A stretch of DNA of 64,000 bases from JAXMCI01 sp046349435. Its GTDB lineage: Bacteria; Pseudomonadota; Alphaproteobacteria; Dongiales; Dongiaceae. The position numbers and the translations under genes were made by a program. The notes under the pieces were generated by a model. That model saw only the letters and a list, made by a program, of their open reading frames with translations, ran no database searches and had not been told where the DNA came from. Location of the stretch: assembly GCA_046349435.1 (NCBI GenBank), contig JAXMCI010000008.1, forward strand, positions 1 to 64,000, in the 5' to 3' direction. How positions within the stretch are numbered: position 1 is the first letter of the stretch; every line of letters starts with the position of its first letter. Shown here piece after piece: positions 18,167 through 27,402 of this stretch.

Positions 18167-19192
18167 ATGACGCTCTCGCCGCTCACCCGCCGCCGGCTGC
18201 ACAACTTCCGCGCCAACCGCCGTGGCTACTGGTCGGCCATCGTCTTCGCCGTTCTCTTCGTGGCGACGCTGTTCGCCGAGCTGATCGCCAACGACCGGCC
18301 GCTCCTCGTCTCCTACCAGGGCCATCTCTACACACCCTTCCTGCACTTCTATCCGGAGACGACCTTCGGCGGCGATTTCGAGACCGAGGCGGACTACCGC
18401 GACCCCTATTTCCTGCAGCTGATCGCGGGCAAGGGCTGGATCGTCTGGCCGCCGATCCCCTATCGCTACGACACGGTGATCACCGACCTCGGCCAGCCGG
18501 CGCCCTCGCCGCCAACCTGGCGCAACCTGCTCGGCACCGACGACCAGTCGCGCGACGTGGTGGCCCGCATCATCTACGGCTTCCGGGTCTCCGTGCTGTT
18601 CGGCCTCATTCTCAGCTTCTTCAGCACGATGATCGGCGTCGCCGCCGGCGCCACCCAGGGCTATTTCGGCGGCTGGGTCGACCTCACCTTCCAGCGCCTG
18701 CTCGAGATCTGGGGCGGGGTGCCCGGCCTTTACGTGCTGATCATCATGTCGAGCATCGTCCAGCCGAGCTTCTGGCTGCTGCTCGGGCTGCTGCTGCTGT
18801 TCGAGTGGACGTGGCCGATCGGGCTGGTCCGAGCGGAGGTGCTGCGCGCCCGCAACTTCGAGTATGTCCGGGCCGCCCGCGCGCTGGGCGTCGGCAACGC
18901 CCGGATCATCGTCCGCCACCTGCTGCCCAACGCCGTCGTCTCGACCCTCACCTTCCTGCCCTTCACCGTCGGCGGCGCGGTCACCGCGCTGACCTCGCTC
19001 GACTATCTCGGTGTCGGCCTGCCGCCGGGATCGGCGTCGCTCGGCGAGCTGCTGAACCAGGGCAAGAACAACCTGCAGGCGCCATGGCTGGGATTCACCG
19101 GCTTCTTCGTGCTGGCCCTGATGCTGACGCTGCTCAACTTCATCGGCGAGGCGGTGCGCGACGCCTTCGACCCGCGCAAGTCGCTGGGCTGA
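18167..19192 (+). CDS. yejE: YejE-type ABC importer permease
   Basis: Second inner-membrane permease, 341 residues. It has a YejE-like start (LSPLTRRRLHNFRANRRGYW), a long first periplasmic loop, then the transport domain from LLGTDDQSRDVVARIIYGFR. The EAA coupling loop is AARALGVGNARIIVRHLLPN near residue 235, and the GLPPGSASLGELLNQGKNN segment is typical of YejE. It ends 3 bp before yejF. It works with YejB to form the channel for peptides delivered by YejA. Confidence 0.94.
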   Translation: MTLSPLTRRRLHNFRANRRGYWSAIVFAVLFVATLFAELIANDRPLLVSYQGHLYTPFLHFYPETTFGGDFETEADYRDPYFLQLIAGKGWIVWPPIPYRYDTVITDLGQPAPSPPTWRNLLGTDDQSRDVVARIIYGFRVSVLFGLILSFFSTMIGVAAGATQGYFGGWVDLTFQRLLEIWGGVPGLYVLIIMSSIVQPSFWLLLGLLLLFEWTWPIGLVRAEVLRARNFEYVRAARALGVGNARIIVRHLLPNAVVSTLTFLPFTVGGAVTALTSLDYLGVGLPPGSASLGELLNQGKNNLQAPWLGFTGFFVLALMLTLLNFIGEAVRDAFDPRKSLG

Positions 19193-19195
19193 GCC

Positions 19196-20824
19196 ATGGC
19201 CGACAAGCCGATGCTCGCCGTCGAGGATCTCTGCGTCGCCTTCGGCGACCCGCCGCATCAGGTCGACGCGGTCAGGGGCGTCTCCTTCGCGATGAACCGC
19301 GGCGAGACCCTGGCGCTGGTCGGCGAGAGCGGCTCGGGCAAGTCGGTGACGGCGCTGTCGATCCTGCAGCTGCTGCCCTATCCGCGGGCGCGGCACCCGC
19401 GCGGCAGCATCCGGATCGACGGCGAGGAGATGATCGGCGCGTCGCCCGACCGGCTGCGCCGGATCCGCGGCGACCGGGTGTCGATGATCTTCCAGGAGCC
19501 GATGACCTCGCTCAACCCGCTGCACACCATCGAGCGGCAGGTCAACGAGATGCTGCTGCTGCACAAGAAGATGAGCCGGTCCCAGGCCCGCGCCCGCACC
19601 CTCGAGCTGCTGCGGCTGGTCGGGATCGCCGAGGCCGGGCAGCGGCTCGGCGCCTATCCGCACGAGCTCTCCGGCGGCCAGCGCCAGCGCGTCATGATCG
19701 CCATGGCGCTGGCCAACGAGCCCGACCTGCTGATCGCCGACGAGCCGACCACCGCGCTCGACGTCACCATCCAGGCGCAGATCCTCGACCTGCTGCGCGA
19801 CCTGCAGGCCCGCTTCGGCATGGCGCTGCTGCTGATCACCCACGATCTCGGCATCGTCCGCAGCATGGCCGCCCGCACCGCGGTGATGACGGCCGGCGAG
19901 ATCGTCGAGCACGGCCCGACCGAGACGATCTTCACGCACCCGCAGCACCCCTACACCCGGCGGCTGCTGGCGGCCGAGCCGAAGGGCCGGCCGGCCGCCG
20001 CCGACCCCGCCGCGCCGGTCGTCATCGAGGCGGCCGACGTCAAGGTCTGGTTCCCGATCAAGCGCGGCCTGCTGCGCCGCACCGCCGGCCACGTCAAGGC
20101 GGTCGACGGCGTCTCGCTGTCGCTGCGCGCCGGCCACACCGTGGGCGTGGTCGGCGAGAGCGGCTGCGGCAAGACCACCCTGGCGCTGGCCCTGCTGCGG
20201 CTGGTGCGCAGCGAGGGCCGCATCACCTTCGAGGGCAGGCCGATCCAGGGCCTCTCGGCGGGCCGGCTGCGCCATCTGCGCGCCGCCATGCAGATCGTCT
20301 TCCAGGATCCCTACGGCTCGCTGTCGCCGCGGCTCTCGATCGGCCAGATCGTCGCCGAGGGGCTCGACGTGCACGGGCGCGTCGAGGGCGCGGCGGCGCG
20401 CGAGGCGGCGATCGTCGCAGCGCTGCAGGAAGTCGGGCTCGACCCGGAGAGCCGGCATCGCTACCCGCACGAGTTCTCCGGCGGGCAGCGCCAGCGCATC
20501 GCCATCGCCCGGGCCCTGGTGCTGAAGCCGCGCCTGCTGGTCCTCGACGAGCCGACCTCGGCGCTCGACCTCTCGGTCCAGGCGCAGATCGTCGACCTGC
20601 TGCGCGAGCTGCAGCAGCGGCACAGGCTCGCCTACCTCTTCATCAGCCACGACCTGAAGGTGGTGCGGGCGCTGGCCGACGAGCTGATCGTGCTGAAGGG
20701 CGGCAAGGTGGTCGAGCAGGGCGTCGCCGCCGAGATCTTCGCCAGCCCGCGCCAGCCCTACACCCGGACCCTGCTGGAAGCCGCCTTCCGCCACACCATC
20801 GCCGAGCAGCCCGGCGCGGCCTGA
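19196..20824 (+). CDS. yejF: YejF-type ABC importer ATPase (two nucleotide-binding domains)
   Basis: A 542-residue fused ATPase. Domain 1 (about residues 5-260) has Walker A GESGSGKS, signature LSGGQRQR and Walker B LLIADEPTTALD. Domain 2 (about 275-530) has Walker A GESGCGKT, signature FSGGQRQR and Walker B LLVLDEPTSALD. Each domain ends with the oligopeptide-ATPase tail (HPQHPYTRRLL and SPRQPYTRTLL). It energises import through YejB-YejE. The hydroxyacid dehydrogenase gene follows after 50 bp, a gap containing a GGGCCGGCCC-rich direct repeat. Confidence 0.95.
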   Translation: MADKPMLAVEDLCVAFGDPPHQVDAVRGVSFAMNRGETLALVGESGSGKSVTALSILQLLPYPRARHPRGSIRIDGEEMIGASPDRLRRIRGDRVSMIFQEPMTSLNPLHTIERQVNEMLLLHKKMSRSQARARTLELLRLVGIAEAGQRLGAYPHELSGGQRQRVMIAMALANEPDLLIADEPTTALDVTIQAQILDLLRDLQARFGMALLLITHDLGIVRSMAARTAVMTAGEIVEHGPTETIFTHPQHPYTRRLLAAEPKGRPAAADPAAPVVIEAADVKVWFPIKRGLLRRTAGHVKAVDGVSLSLRAGHTVGVVGESGCGKTTLALALLRLVRSEGRITFEGRPIQGLSAGRLRHLRAAMQIVFQDPYGSLSPRLSIGQIVAEGLDVHGRVEGAAAREAAIVAALQEVGLDPESRHRYPHEFSGGQRQRIAIARALVLKPRLLVLDEPTSALDLSVQAQIVDLLRELQQRHRLAYLFISHDLKVVRALADELIVLKGGKVVEQGVAAEIFASPRQPYTRTLLEAAFRHTIAEQPGAA

Positions 20825-20874
20825 CCGGCGCCCGGGCCGGCCCGGGCCGGACAAGCCCCACTGGAGACCTTCCG

Positions 20875-21804
20875 ATGGCGATCCTGCTCGACACCGATGC
20901 CGAACCCGAGGCCTGGCGGGCCGCGCTCCGGGACCTCGATCCCGGCCTCGAGATCCGCCCCTGGCCCGCCGTCGGCGACCCCGCCGACATCGAGTTCGCG
21001 CTGGTCTGGCGGCCGCGCACCCCGGACTTCGCCGCCTTCCCCCGGCTGCGCGGCATCTTCAACCTCGGCGCCGGCGTCGAGCGGCTGCTGGCCCGCACCG
21101 ACCTGCCGGCGGCGGTGCCGATCGTCCGGCTGGTCGATCCGATCGGGCTCACCGCGCCGATGACCGAGTACGTGCTCTGGCACGTGCTGCGGCTGCACCA
21201 TCGCGGGCCGGAGCTGGAGGCCATGCAGCGCGAGCGGCGCTGGGCCGAGCTGATGCACCCTCTGGCGCGCGACCGCCGGGTCGGCGTGCTCGGCCAGGGC
21301 GCGCTCGGCGGCGACGCCGCCGCGGCGCTGATCCGGCTGGGATTCGACGTCGCCGCCTGGAGCCGGCGGCCGAAGGCGCTGCCCGGCGGCCGCAACTTCG
21401 CCGGCGAGGGCGAGCTCGCCGCCTTCCTCGGGCGCAGCGAGATCCTGGTGGTGCTGCTGCCGCTCACCCCCGATACGCGGGGGCTGCTCGACGCCCGCCG
21501 CCTGGCGCAGCTGCCGCGCGGCGCCGGGCTGATCAACGCCGCCCGCGGCCCGATCATCGTCGATGCCGACCTGCTGGCGGCGCTCGACGGCGGCCAGGTC
21601 GGGCACGCCACGCTCGACGTCTTCCATCGGGAGCCGCTGCCGGCCGACCATCCGTTCTGGGGGCACCCCAGGGTCACCGTGACGCCGCACGTCGCCAGCC
21701 TGACCCACGCCGAGACGGCGGCGCCGATCGTCCTCGCCGGCATCGGCGAGATCCGGGCCGGCCGCCTGCCGGCAAACACCATCGACCGCACGGCAGGATA
21801 CTAG
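20875..21804 (+). CDS. ghrA: D-2-hydroxyacid dehydrogenase, glyoxylate/hydroxypyruvate reductase A type
   Basis: A 309-residue NAD(P)H-dependent 2-hydroxyacid dehydrogenase of the GhrA class. The Rossmann motif is VGVLGQGALGGDAAAAL (near 140), the substrate arginine is in NAARGPIIVDADLL, and a catalytic histidine is near the C-terminus in VTVTPHVASLTHAET. A glutamate-bearing LDVFHREPLP lies between them. Such enzymes reduce glyoxylate or hydroxypyruvate. Its place just downstream of yejF suggests co-expression with the importer, possibly acting on a product of the imported compound. The 309-residue length suits GhrA. Confidence 0.87.
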   Translation: MAILLDTDAEPEAWRAALRDLDPGLEIRPWPAVGDPADIEFALVWRPRTPDFAAFPRLRGIFNLGAGVERLLARTDLPAAVPIVRLVDPIGLTAPMTEYVLWHVLRLHHRGPELEAMQRERRWAELMHPLARDRRVGVLGQGALGGDAAAALIRLGFDVAAWSRRPKALPGGRNFAGEGELAAFLGRSEILVVLLPLTPDTRGLLDARRLAQLPRGAGLINAARGPIIVDADLLAALDGGQVGHATLDVFHREPLPADHPFWGHPRVTVTPHVASLTHAETAAPIVLAGIGEIRAGRLPANTIDRTAGY

Positions 21805-21824
21805 GTTTCCTCCGGAAATCGCGC

Positions 21825-21840
21825 CCGGACCCTCGTCCGG
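21825..21840 (+). terminator. Short GC hairpin after the yej operon
   Basis: CCGGAC-CCTC-GTCCGG forms a perfect 6-bp stem 20 bases after the dehydrogenase stop. There is no T-run, so a terminator role is only possible. Confidence 0.3.
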
Positions 21841-21963
21841 CCCTCCTCCGGCCCATTTTTGACGCTGGTCTCTCCCCGCTTTCACGCTGGCCTCACGCTC
21901 CCGCCCGATTGTGGCAAGCGCGGACCCGTCAAGGGGACGGCTCGCCAAGAAGGGATCGAAGCA

Positions 21964-23223
21964 ATGCAGGAGAGGAGCGATAGGACGACCGTCTTCTCGG
22001 TCTGGTCAGGCAGGCCGATCGCCGAGGAGACCCTGGGCACCGCGAGCCGGCAGGGTGTCACGACCCGGCCGGCGGCCCGCCTCCGCCTCGTCGGAGGTCG
22101 CGACCTGGCCGGCGCCGGCCGGCCCGCCGCCCGCCCGTTCGGCGCCGAGGAGCGCGCCCGGCTCGCCCGGCTCGCCGCCCGGCTGCGCATCGCCGGGGTG
22201 GGGACACCGGCCGACGGGCACAATGCCGCGCTTCCGGCCGGGTACGCCTACCTCGCGCAGTTCGTCGCCAACGACCTGCCGGGGGCCGCCGCGGCGTTGC
22301 CGCCCGCCCCAGCGCAGCGCGCCGACGCCCGCACGGTGGCCGAGATCGGCGCCCTGCTGCAGCGCTTCCACAGCGTCGTGCGCGATGCGGTGGTGGCCGG
22401 CTGCGCGACCGGCCGCGGCCGGCGCTTCGCCCGCCAGGCCGACCTCGCCGCCGCCACCGCCCTGGCCAACCGGGCCTATCGCCGGATCGTGATCGAGGAC
22501 CTGCTGTCGCGGCTGCTCGATCCGGCGCTGCATCGCGGCCATCGCGGCGCGGCGCGGGGATCCGGCCGGCAGCCCTGCGCGGCCGAGGCCGCCAGCGTCG
22601 CCGGCTGGCTCGGCACCGCGCTGGCGCAGCGTCCGGAGGCGCCCGCCGGCGTGGTCGGACGGATCGGCCGGATCGACTGGTCGCGGCTGTTCGAGCTCGG
22701 GCCGGAGGCACCGGAGCCGAGCCGCCTGCTGCTGCCGGTGATCGCCGGCAGCGGCGAGGGACGGCTGCCCTCGCAATGGAGCACCGAGGACAGCCCGCTC
22801 TATCGCGAGATGGTGCGCGCCGGCGCCGGGATGCGGCCGGTCGGCACGCTGATCGAGGCGCTCGGCCTGGACGGCCCCGACCAGCCGCGGCTGCTCGCCC
22901 AGCCGGCCTATCGCCGGGCGGTCCTGGCCGAGTGGCTGGCGCTGCCCGGCGGGCTGGGCATTCCCGCCTATCGCCTCACCGACGAGGACGTCGCGGCCCT
23001 GTCGGAGGATCCGCCGCTGCCCTTCTTCCTGCTGTTCGAGGCGATGGTGCTGGGCCAGGGCCGCCGGCTCGGGCCGCTCGGCTCGGTGCTGCTGTCCGAG
23101 GCGCTCGCCGCCCCGCTGGCGCGGACACTGGATGGCCCGGCCGATCCGGGACTCGAGCGCCAGGTGTTTCCGGGAGGAATGCCCGACTGCATGCCGGCGC
23201 TGATCCGCTGGGTCGAAGGCTGA
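21964..23223 (+). CDS. Haem-peroxidase-like protein with degenerate active site
   Basis: A 419-residue protein with the pattern of the animal/bacterial haem-peroxidase fold: ALPAGYAYLAQFVANDLPG (about 89-107) aligns with the family's PxGYTYLGQFxDHDLT, followed by LLQRFHSVVRD and NRAYRRIVIEDLLSRLLDP. The distal Asp-His pair of DHD is replaced by A-N-D (residues 102-104), so the haem-linked catalytic histidine appears to be lost. It has no signal peptide. ATG 21964 is preceded by AAGAAGGGA and starts MQERSDRTTVF; in-frame codons further upstream are unlikely to be used. It is probably monocistronic. Assignment rests on motif resemblance only. Confidence 0.6.
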   Translation: MQERSDRTTVFSVWSGRPIAEETLGTASRQGVTTRPAARLRLVGGRDLAGAGRPAARPFGAEERARLARLAARLRIAGVGTPADGHNAALPAGYAYLAQFVANDLPGAAAALPPAPAQRADARTVAEIGALLQRFHSVVRDAVVAGCATGRGRRFARQADLAAATALANRAYRRIVIEDLLSRLLDPALHRGHRGAARGSGRQPCAAEAASVAGWLGTALAQRPEAPAGVVGRIGRIDWSRLFELGPEAPEPSRLLLPVIAGSGEGRLPSQWSTEDSPLYREMVRAGAGMRPVGTLIEALGLDGPDQPRLLAQPAYRRAVLAEWLALPGGLGIPAYRLTDEDVAALSEDPPLPFFLLFEAMVLGQGRRLGPLGSVLLSEALAAPLARTLDGPADPGLERQVFPGGMPDCMPALIRWVEG

Positions 23224-23238
23224 CCCCCGACGCGACGA

Positions 23239-23264
23239 CGTCCCCGGCGCGGCAGCCGGGGACG
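23239..23264. terminator. Perfect 10-bp hairpin between converging genes
   Basis: CGTCCCCGGC and GCCGGGGACG are perfectly complementary around a 6-base loop. The hairpin sits 16 bases after the peroxidase-like gene and before the end of the converging aminopeptidase gene. There is no T-tract, but the stem is strong and could serve both directions. Confidence 0.55.
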
Positions 23265-23332
23265 CCGCGCGCGCATCGCGGCAAGCGGGCGGCAGGCTCC
23301 GCCGCCGTCCCGAACCCGGGACGATGGGCCGC

Positions 23333-24709
23333 CTACCAGGCGGCGGCGGCGCGCTCGGCGATCAGCGCATAGAGGGCGCGCAGCCCGGTCGCCTCGCCGC
23401 CCTCCGGGCGGCCGGGGCGGGCGCTGCCGTTCCAGGCCATCATGTCGAGATGCAGCCAGGGCGTGCGCGCGTCGACGAAATCGGCGAGGAACAGCGCGCC
23501 GACGATGGCGCCGGCGAACGGCCAGTCCGGGGCGTTGTTGATGTCGGCCACCGGGCTGTCGAGGTGGCGGCGATAGCCACGGTGCAGGGGCAGCCGCCAC
23601 AGCGGGTCGCCGACCGCCAGCCCGTGGCGGACCAGCGCCTCGGCGGTGGCGTCGTCGTTGCCGAACAGCGCCGGCAGCTCCGGGCCGAGCGCGACGCGCG
23701 CGGCGCCGGTGAGCGTGGCGCAGTCGATCAGCAGGTCGGGATGCTCGCGATCGGCCTCGGCCAGCGCGTCGCACAGGATGAGCCGACCCTCGGCGTCGGT
23801 GTTGCCGATCTCGACGCTGAGGCCCTTGCGGGTGGCGAGCACGTCGAGCGGGCGGAAGGCGTTGCCGGACACGCTGTTCTCGACCGCCGGCACCAGCACC
23901 CGGAGCCGCACCTCGAGGCCGGCCTGCATGATCATCTGGGCGAGCGCCAGGACGTGGGCGGCGCCGCCCATATCCTTCTTCATCAGCTTCATGCCCGACG
24001 CGGTCTTGAGGTCGAGCCCGCCGCTGTCGAAGCAGACGCCCTTGCCGACCAGCGTGACGCGCGGGCCGCGCCGGCCCCAGCGCAGGTCGATCAGCCGCGG
24101 CGGCCGGCTGCTGGCGCGCCCCACCGCGTGGACCGCCGGATAGCCCTGGGCGAGCAGCTTGTCGCCGACGATCTCGGTCATCGCGCCGCCGCCCGCCCGG
24201 GCGATCCGCCGCGCCGCGGCGGCGAGCTCGGCCGGGCCGAGGTCGGAGGCCGGGATGTTCACCAGGTCGCGCACCAGGAAGGTGCCGGCCGCCGCCCGCT
24301 CGACCGCGGCGCGGTCGATGCCGGCCGGCCAGACCAGCCGGGCGGCGGCGCGCTTGGGCTTCTTGTAGCGGGTGAAGGCGTAGCCGCCGAGCGCCCAGCC
24401 CAGCGCCGCCGCCTCGGCCGCCTTCGGCGCCGCGCCGTCCAGCCGGTAGTCGCCGGGCGGCAACGCCAGCGGCAGCCCGCCATAGGACCAGATGTCCGCC
24501 CCCGCCTCGACCCCGAGGAGCACGCCGGCAACCCCGCCGTCCGCCGCCGGCAGCAGCAGGTGGCGGCCCGGCTCGGCCTTGAAGTCGGCAGCCTTGACCC
24601 AGGCGGCGAGCGGCGCCGGCTGGCCGGCGAGCCAGGACGCCAGCGCGTCCTTGGTCACCGGCGTGATCGGTGTGGCGCCGGCCCGGCGCTGGATCAGATG
24701 GTCGAGCAA
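23333..24709 (-). CDS. Leucyl aminopeptidase family protein (M17)
   Basis: Two-metal aminopeptidase of family M17, 458 residues. The C-terminal catalytic domain shows VGKGVCFDSGGLDLK, MKKDMGGAAHVLALA, VENSVSGNAFRPLDVL and the signature NTDAEGRLILCDAL, then IDCATLTGAARVALG. These include the metal-binding Lys/Asp/Glu residues and the catalytic Arg of EGRL. The N-terminal domain is short, as in PepB-like forms. No ATG fits the N-terminus; TTG 24709 (LLDHLIQRRAG) follows AGGGGGA by a few bases and is my choice. The role is peptide turnover in the cytosol, perhaps of peptides imported by the yej system. Confidence 0.88.
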   Translation of the reverse strand: MLDHLIQRRAGATPITPVTKDALASWLAGQPAPLAAWVKAADFKAEPGRHLLLPAADGGVAGVLLGVEAGADIWSYGGLPLALPPGDYRLDGAAPKAAEAAALGWALGGYAFTRYKKPKRAAARLVWPAGIDRAAVERAAAGTFLVRDLVNIPASDLGPAELAAAARRIARAGGGAMTEIVGDKLLAQGYPAVHAVGRASSRPPRLIDLRWGRRGPRVTLVGKGVCFDSGGLDLKTASGMKLMKKDMGGAAHVLALAQMIMQAGLEVRLRVLVPAVENSVSGNAFRPLDVLATRKGLSVEIGNTDAEGRLILCDALAEADREHPDLLIDCATLTGAARVALGPELPALFGNDDATAEALVRHGLAVGDPLWRLPLHRGYRRHLDSPVADINNAPDWPFAGAIVGALFLADFVDARTPWLHLDMMAWNGSARPGRPEGGEATGLRALYALIAERAAAAW

Positions 24710-24901
24710 GAGGTCCCCCTGGATGTGGAGCGATAGCCTGGCCGCAGCATGGCAAGGATCCGCGCCGAGCGGAAGCGCCCGCGTCCCGGCGTCGCCCCCA
24801 GAGCCGGGGACGGCGCGCGGCCGCGGCGGGCTTGCGTCGCCGCGAGGGCGCGCGTAACACAGGCCACGCACGAGGGCCGGCCTGGCGTCGGAGGATCGCC
24901 G

Positions 24902-25585
24902 ATGGAACCGCTGACGCTCTATGTCGGCAACCGCAACTACTCCTCCTGGTCGCTGCGGCCCTGGCTGGCGCTGAAGCAGACCGGCGCCGCCTTCGCCGAG
25001 GTGGTGATCCCGCTCGACCAGGCCGGCAGCAAGGCGGCGATCGGCGCGCAGTCGCCCTCCGGCCGGGTGCCGCTGCTGGTCCATGGCGAGCTCAGGATCT
25101 GGGAATCGCTGGCGATCTGCGAGTATGTCGCAGAGCTGTTCCCGGCCGCCCGGCTGTGGCCGGCGGACGGCGCCGCGCGGGCCGTGGCGCGGGCCGTCAG
25201 CTGCGAGATGCATGCCGGCTTCGCGACGCTGCGCCGCCAGCTGCCGATGGACATCCGCAACCGGCGCGCCGCCCCCGCGCAGCGCGCTGCGGCCGCCGCC
25301 GACATCGCCCGGGTGACGGATCTCTGGCACGACTGCCGCAGCCGCTTCGGCGCGGCGGCCGCCAACGGGCCGGGTCCCTTCCTGTTCGGCGGCTTCTCCA
25401 TCGCCGATGCCATGTTCGCCCCGGTGGCGACCCGCTTCGTCACCTACGACGTCCCGCTCGCGGCCGAGCCGGCCGCCTATGTCGCGGCGCTCTGCGACTG
25501 GCCGGCGATGCGCACGTGGCGCGCCGCCGCCGCGGCCGAGCCCTGGACCATCGAAGATGACGTCTTTGCCGCGACGCCGGCCTGA
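24902..25585 (+). CDS. Glutathione S-transferase family protein
   Basis: A 227-residue protein with an N-terminal thioredoxin-like domain (LYVGNRNYSSWSLRPWLAL; serines near 14-16 are candidates for thiolate activation), a glutathione gamma-glutamyl site in SGRVPLLVHGELRIWESLAI, and an all-helical C-terminal domain ending FLFGGFSIADAMFAPVATRF. The NRNYSSWSLRPW start marks a common proteobacterial GST group with no assigned substrate. Its start is 192 bp from the divergent aminopeptidase gene. GT39 follows after 24 bp and may share its transcript. Confidence 0.9.
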   Translation: MEPLTLYVGNRNYSSWSLRPWLALKQTGAAFAEVVIPLDQAGSKAAIGAQSPSGRVPLLVHGELRIWESLAICEYVAELFPAARLWPADGAARAVARAVSCEMHAGFATLRRQLPMDIRNRRAAPAQRAAAAADIARVTDLWHDCRSRFGAAAANGPGPFLFGGFSIADAMFAPVATRFVTYDVPLAAEPAAYVAALCDWPAMRTWRAAAAAEPWTIEDDVFAATPA

Positions 25586-25609
25586 GGCCATGCCGGAAGG
25601 CAGCCGCTG

Positions 25610-27286
25610 ATGGCGGTCGCCGCGCTGCGCCAGCCAGGCCGGCCGCTCGCCGCGCTGCTCGGCGAGCTGCCGTTCTGGCCGATCGCCATCTGGGCGGTGC
25701 TGGTGGCGAGCGCGCTGGCCGCCCGGCCGCCGCTCGCCCCCGACGAGTCGCGCATCCTGTCGATCGCCTGGCGGATGTGGGCCGACGGCGCCTGGCTGCC
25801 CTACAAGTTCGGCGACCTGAGCCGCTCGCTGCCGCCGCTGCTGTTCTGGCTGATCCAGGCGGGCTGGGCGGTGTTCGGGGTCAGCGAGACCTGGGCCCGG
25901 CTGGTCACCCCGTTGCTCGCGCTCGGCACGCTGCTGCTGACGCAGCGGCTGGCCCGGCTGCTCTGGCCGACCCGGCCGGAAGTGGCGACGCTGTCCGGCA
26001 TCGTGCTGGTCGGCAGCGGCGGCTTCGCCGTCTATTCCGGCCTCACCCTGCTCGAGCTGCCGCTGCTCGTCTTCTTCACCCTGGCGCTGCTCGGGCTGGC
26101 GCTGGTCTGGCGCAACCGCCCCGGGCTCGGCTGGACGGTCTATGCCGTGGCGCTCGGCCTCGGCATCCTCTCGGCCGGGCTGGTCGCGGCGATGCTGCTG
26201 CCCCTGCCGCTGCTGGCGCCGCTCTGGATGCCGCGCGCGCCGGGCAAGGCCTGGTATCGCTGGTACCGCAGCCTGGGGCTGGCGGCGGCCGGCGGCCTGC
26301 TGCTGTCGCTGCCCTGGCTGGCGCCGGTGTTCTGGGCGACCGCGGACATCAACGGCCCGCCGGTGGTGCACAGCGCCTTCACCCTCAGCGACGAGAACCG
26401 GCCGTGGTACTGGGGCCTCGCGATGGCGCCGCTGATGCTCTATCCCTGGCTGTGGTGGCGCACCCTGTGGCGCGCCACCGCGCTGCAGTGGCGCCAACTC
26501 GGCGAGCCGGCGCTGCGCTTCTGCGCGGTGGCGGTGACCATCGGGCTGGTGGCGCTGGTGCTCGGCAGCCGCAACGCCGATTCCCTGCTCTGCGCCCTGC
26601 CCCCGCTGGCGCTGGCCGCGGCCCGGCTGCTCGCCAGCCAGGGCGGCAAGCCGCAGGACTTCCACGCCGCGCTGCCCGGCTTCATCGCGCTGCTGGTCGG
26701 GCTGGTCGCCTTCCTGCTCAACCTGATCCCGGTCGCCCATCTCGACGTGCTGTGGCGCGAGTTCATCGATCCGCGCAGCTCGCTGCCGATCTGGCTCGGC
26801 GGCATCAGCCTGCTCTCCGGCCTGACCCTGCTCGGCGGCGGCTTCATCCTGGCGCAGCTGACGCCGCGCCGGCTGCAGTCGCGCTGCATCCAGCTGGCGC
26901 TGCTGCCGGTGCTGCTGATGACCACCCTCAACCTCGAGTTCCTCTACTCGCTCGGCCGCTTCTTCGACGTCCGCCCGGTGGCGGAGCAGATCCAGGCGCT
27001 GGAGCGCGACGGCCGCCCGGTCGCCTTCTTCGGCGCCTATCGCGGCGATTTCGACTTCGTCGGCCAGCTGCAGCGGCCGCTGCCGGTGCTCGAGGGCCGC
27101 GCCGAGACCCTGGCGTGGCTCGATGCCAACCCGACCGGCATCGTCATCGCCTACTTCAAGGGCAGCCTGCTGCACCTGCCGGCCCGGCCGATGTTCCTCG
27201 GGCTGGTCGGCGACAGCTGGGCCGCGCTGTGGCCGGCCGCCACCGTGCGGGCGACCGGCGAGGCGGTGCTGGCGCCGTTCTTCTGA
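25610..27286 (+). CDS. ArnT-like glycosyltransferase, family 39
   Basis: A 558-residue polytopic membrane protein with about 11-13 helices and the GT39/ArnT pattern. After the first helix comes the catalytic-acid loop LAPDESRILSIAWRM (D near 44-45), then YKFGDLSRSLPPLLFWLIQAGW, which matches the lipid-phosphate-sugar binding region of ArnT/PMT enzymes. A periplasmic C-terminal domain (about 450-558) follows. Such enzymes move a sugar from an undecaprenyl/polyprenyl carrier to lipid A, protein or another acceptor on the outer side of the inner membrane. Donor and acceptor are not evident. ATG 25610 is used because ATG 25590 meets a stop after six codons. Confidence 0.85.
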   Translation: MAVAALRQPGRPLAALLGELPFWPIAIWAVLVASALAARPPLAPDESRILSIAWRMWADGAWLPYKFGDLSRSLPPLLFWLIQAGWAVFGVSETWARLVTPLLALGTLLLTQRLARLLWPTRPEVATLSGIVLVGSGGFAVYSGLTLLELPLLVFFTLALLGLALVWRNRPGLGWTVYAVALGLGILSAGLVAAMLLPLPLLAPLWMPRAPGKAWYRWYRSLGLAAAGGLLLSLPWLAPVFWATADINGPPVVHSAFTLSDENRPWYWGLAMAPLMLYPWLWWRTLWRATALQWRQLGEPALRFCAVAVTIGLVALVLGSRNADSLLCALPPLALAAARLLASQGGKPQDFHAALPGFIALLVGLVAFLLNLIPVAHLDVLWREFIDPRSSLPIWLGGISLLSGLTLLGGGFILAQLTPRRLQSRCIQLALLPVLLMTTLNLEFLYSLGRFFDVRPVAEQIQALERDGRPVAFFGAYRGDFDFVGQLQRPLPVLEGRAETLAWLDANPTGIVIAYFKGSLLHLPARPMFLGLVGDSWAALWPAATVRATGEAVLAPFF

Positions 27287-27292
27287 CGCGTA

Positions 27293-27326
27293 GGGCTTCC
27301 GACGGCGTCGGGCTTTCGACGGCGTT
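27293..27326. repeat. Two tandem 17-bp repeats after the GT39 gene
   Basis: The unit GGGCTTYCGACGGCGTY is present twice in a row, followed by a four-base start of a third. It sits 7 bases after the GT39 stop and before the next gene. No hairpin is evident. Confidence 0.5.
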
Positions 27327-27402
27327 GGGCCGATGGATTTAGCCGGGAGGCTGGACTAGTCTCGGCGTCGTGCCGTCGCGGCGAGGGGGGAGGACCGTCG
27401 GA

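Noticed and set aside
17855..20854. 999-codon minus-strand frame over yejE and yejF
   Set aside because: Opposite clear permease and ATPase motifs; no domain of its own.
22006..22776. Minus-strand open frames opposite the peroxidase-like gene
   Set aside because: No motifs, and the plus frame shows the family signature.
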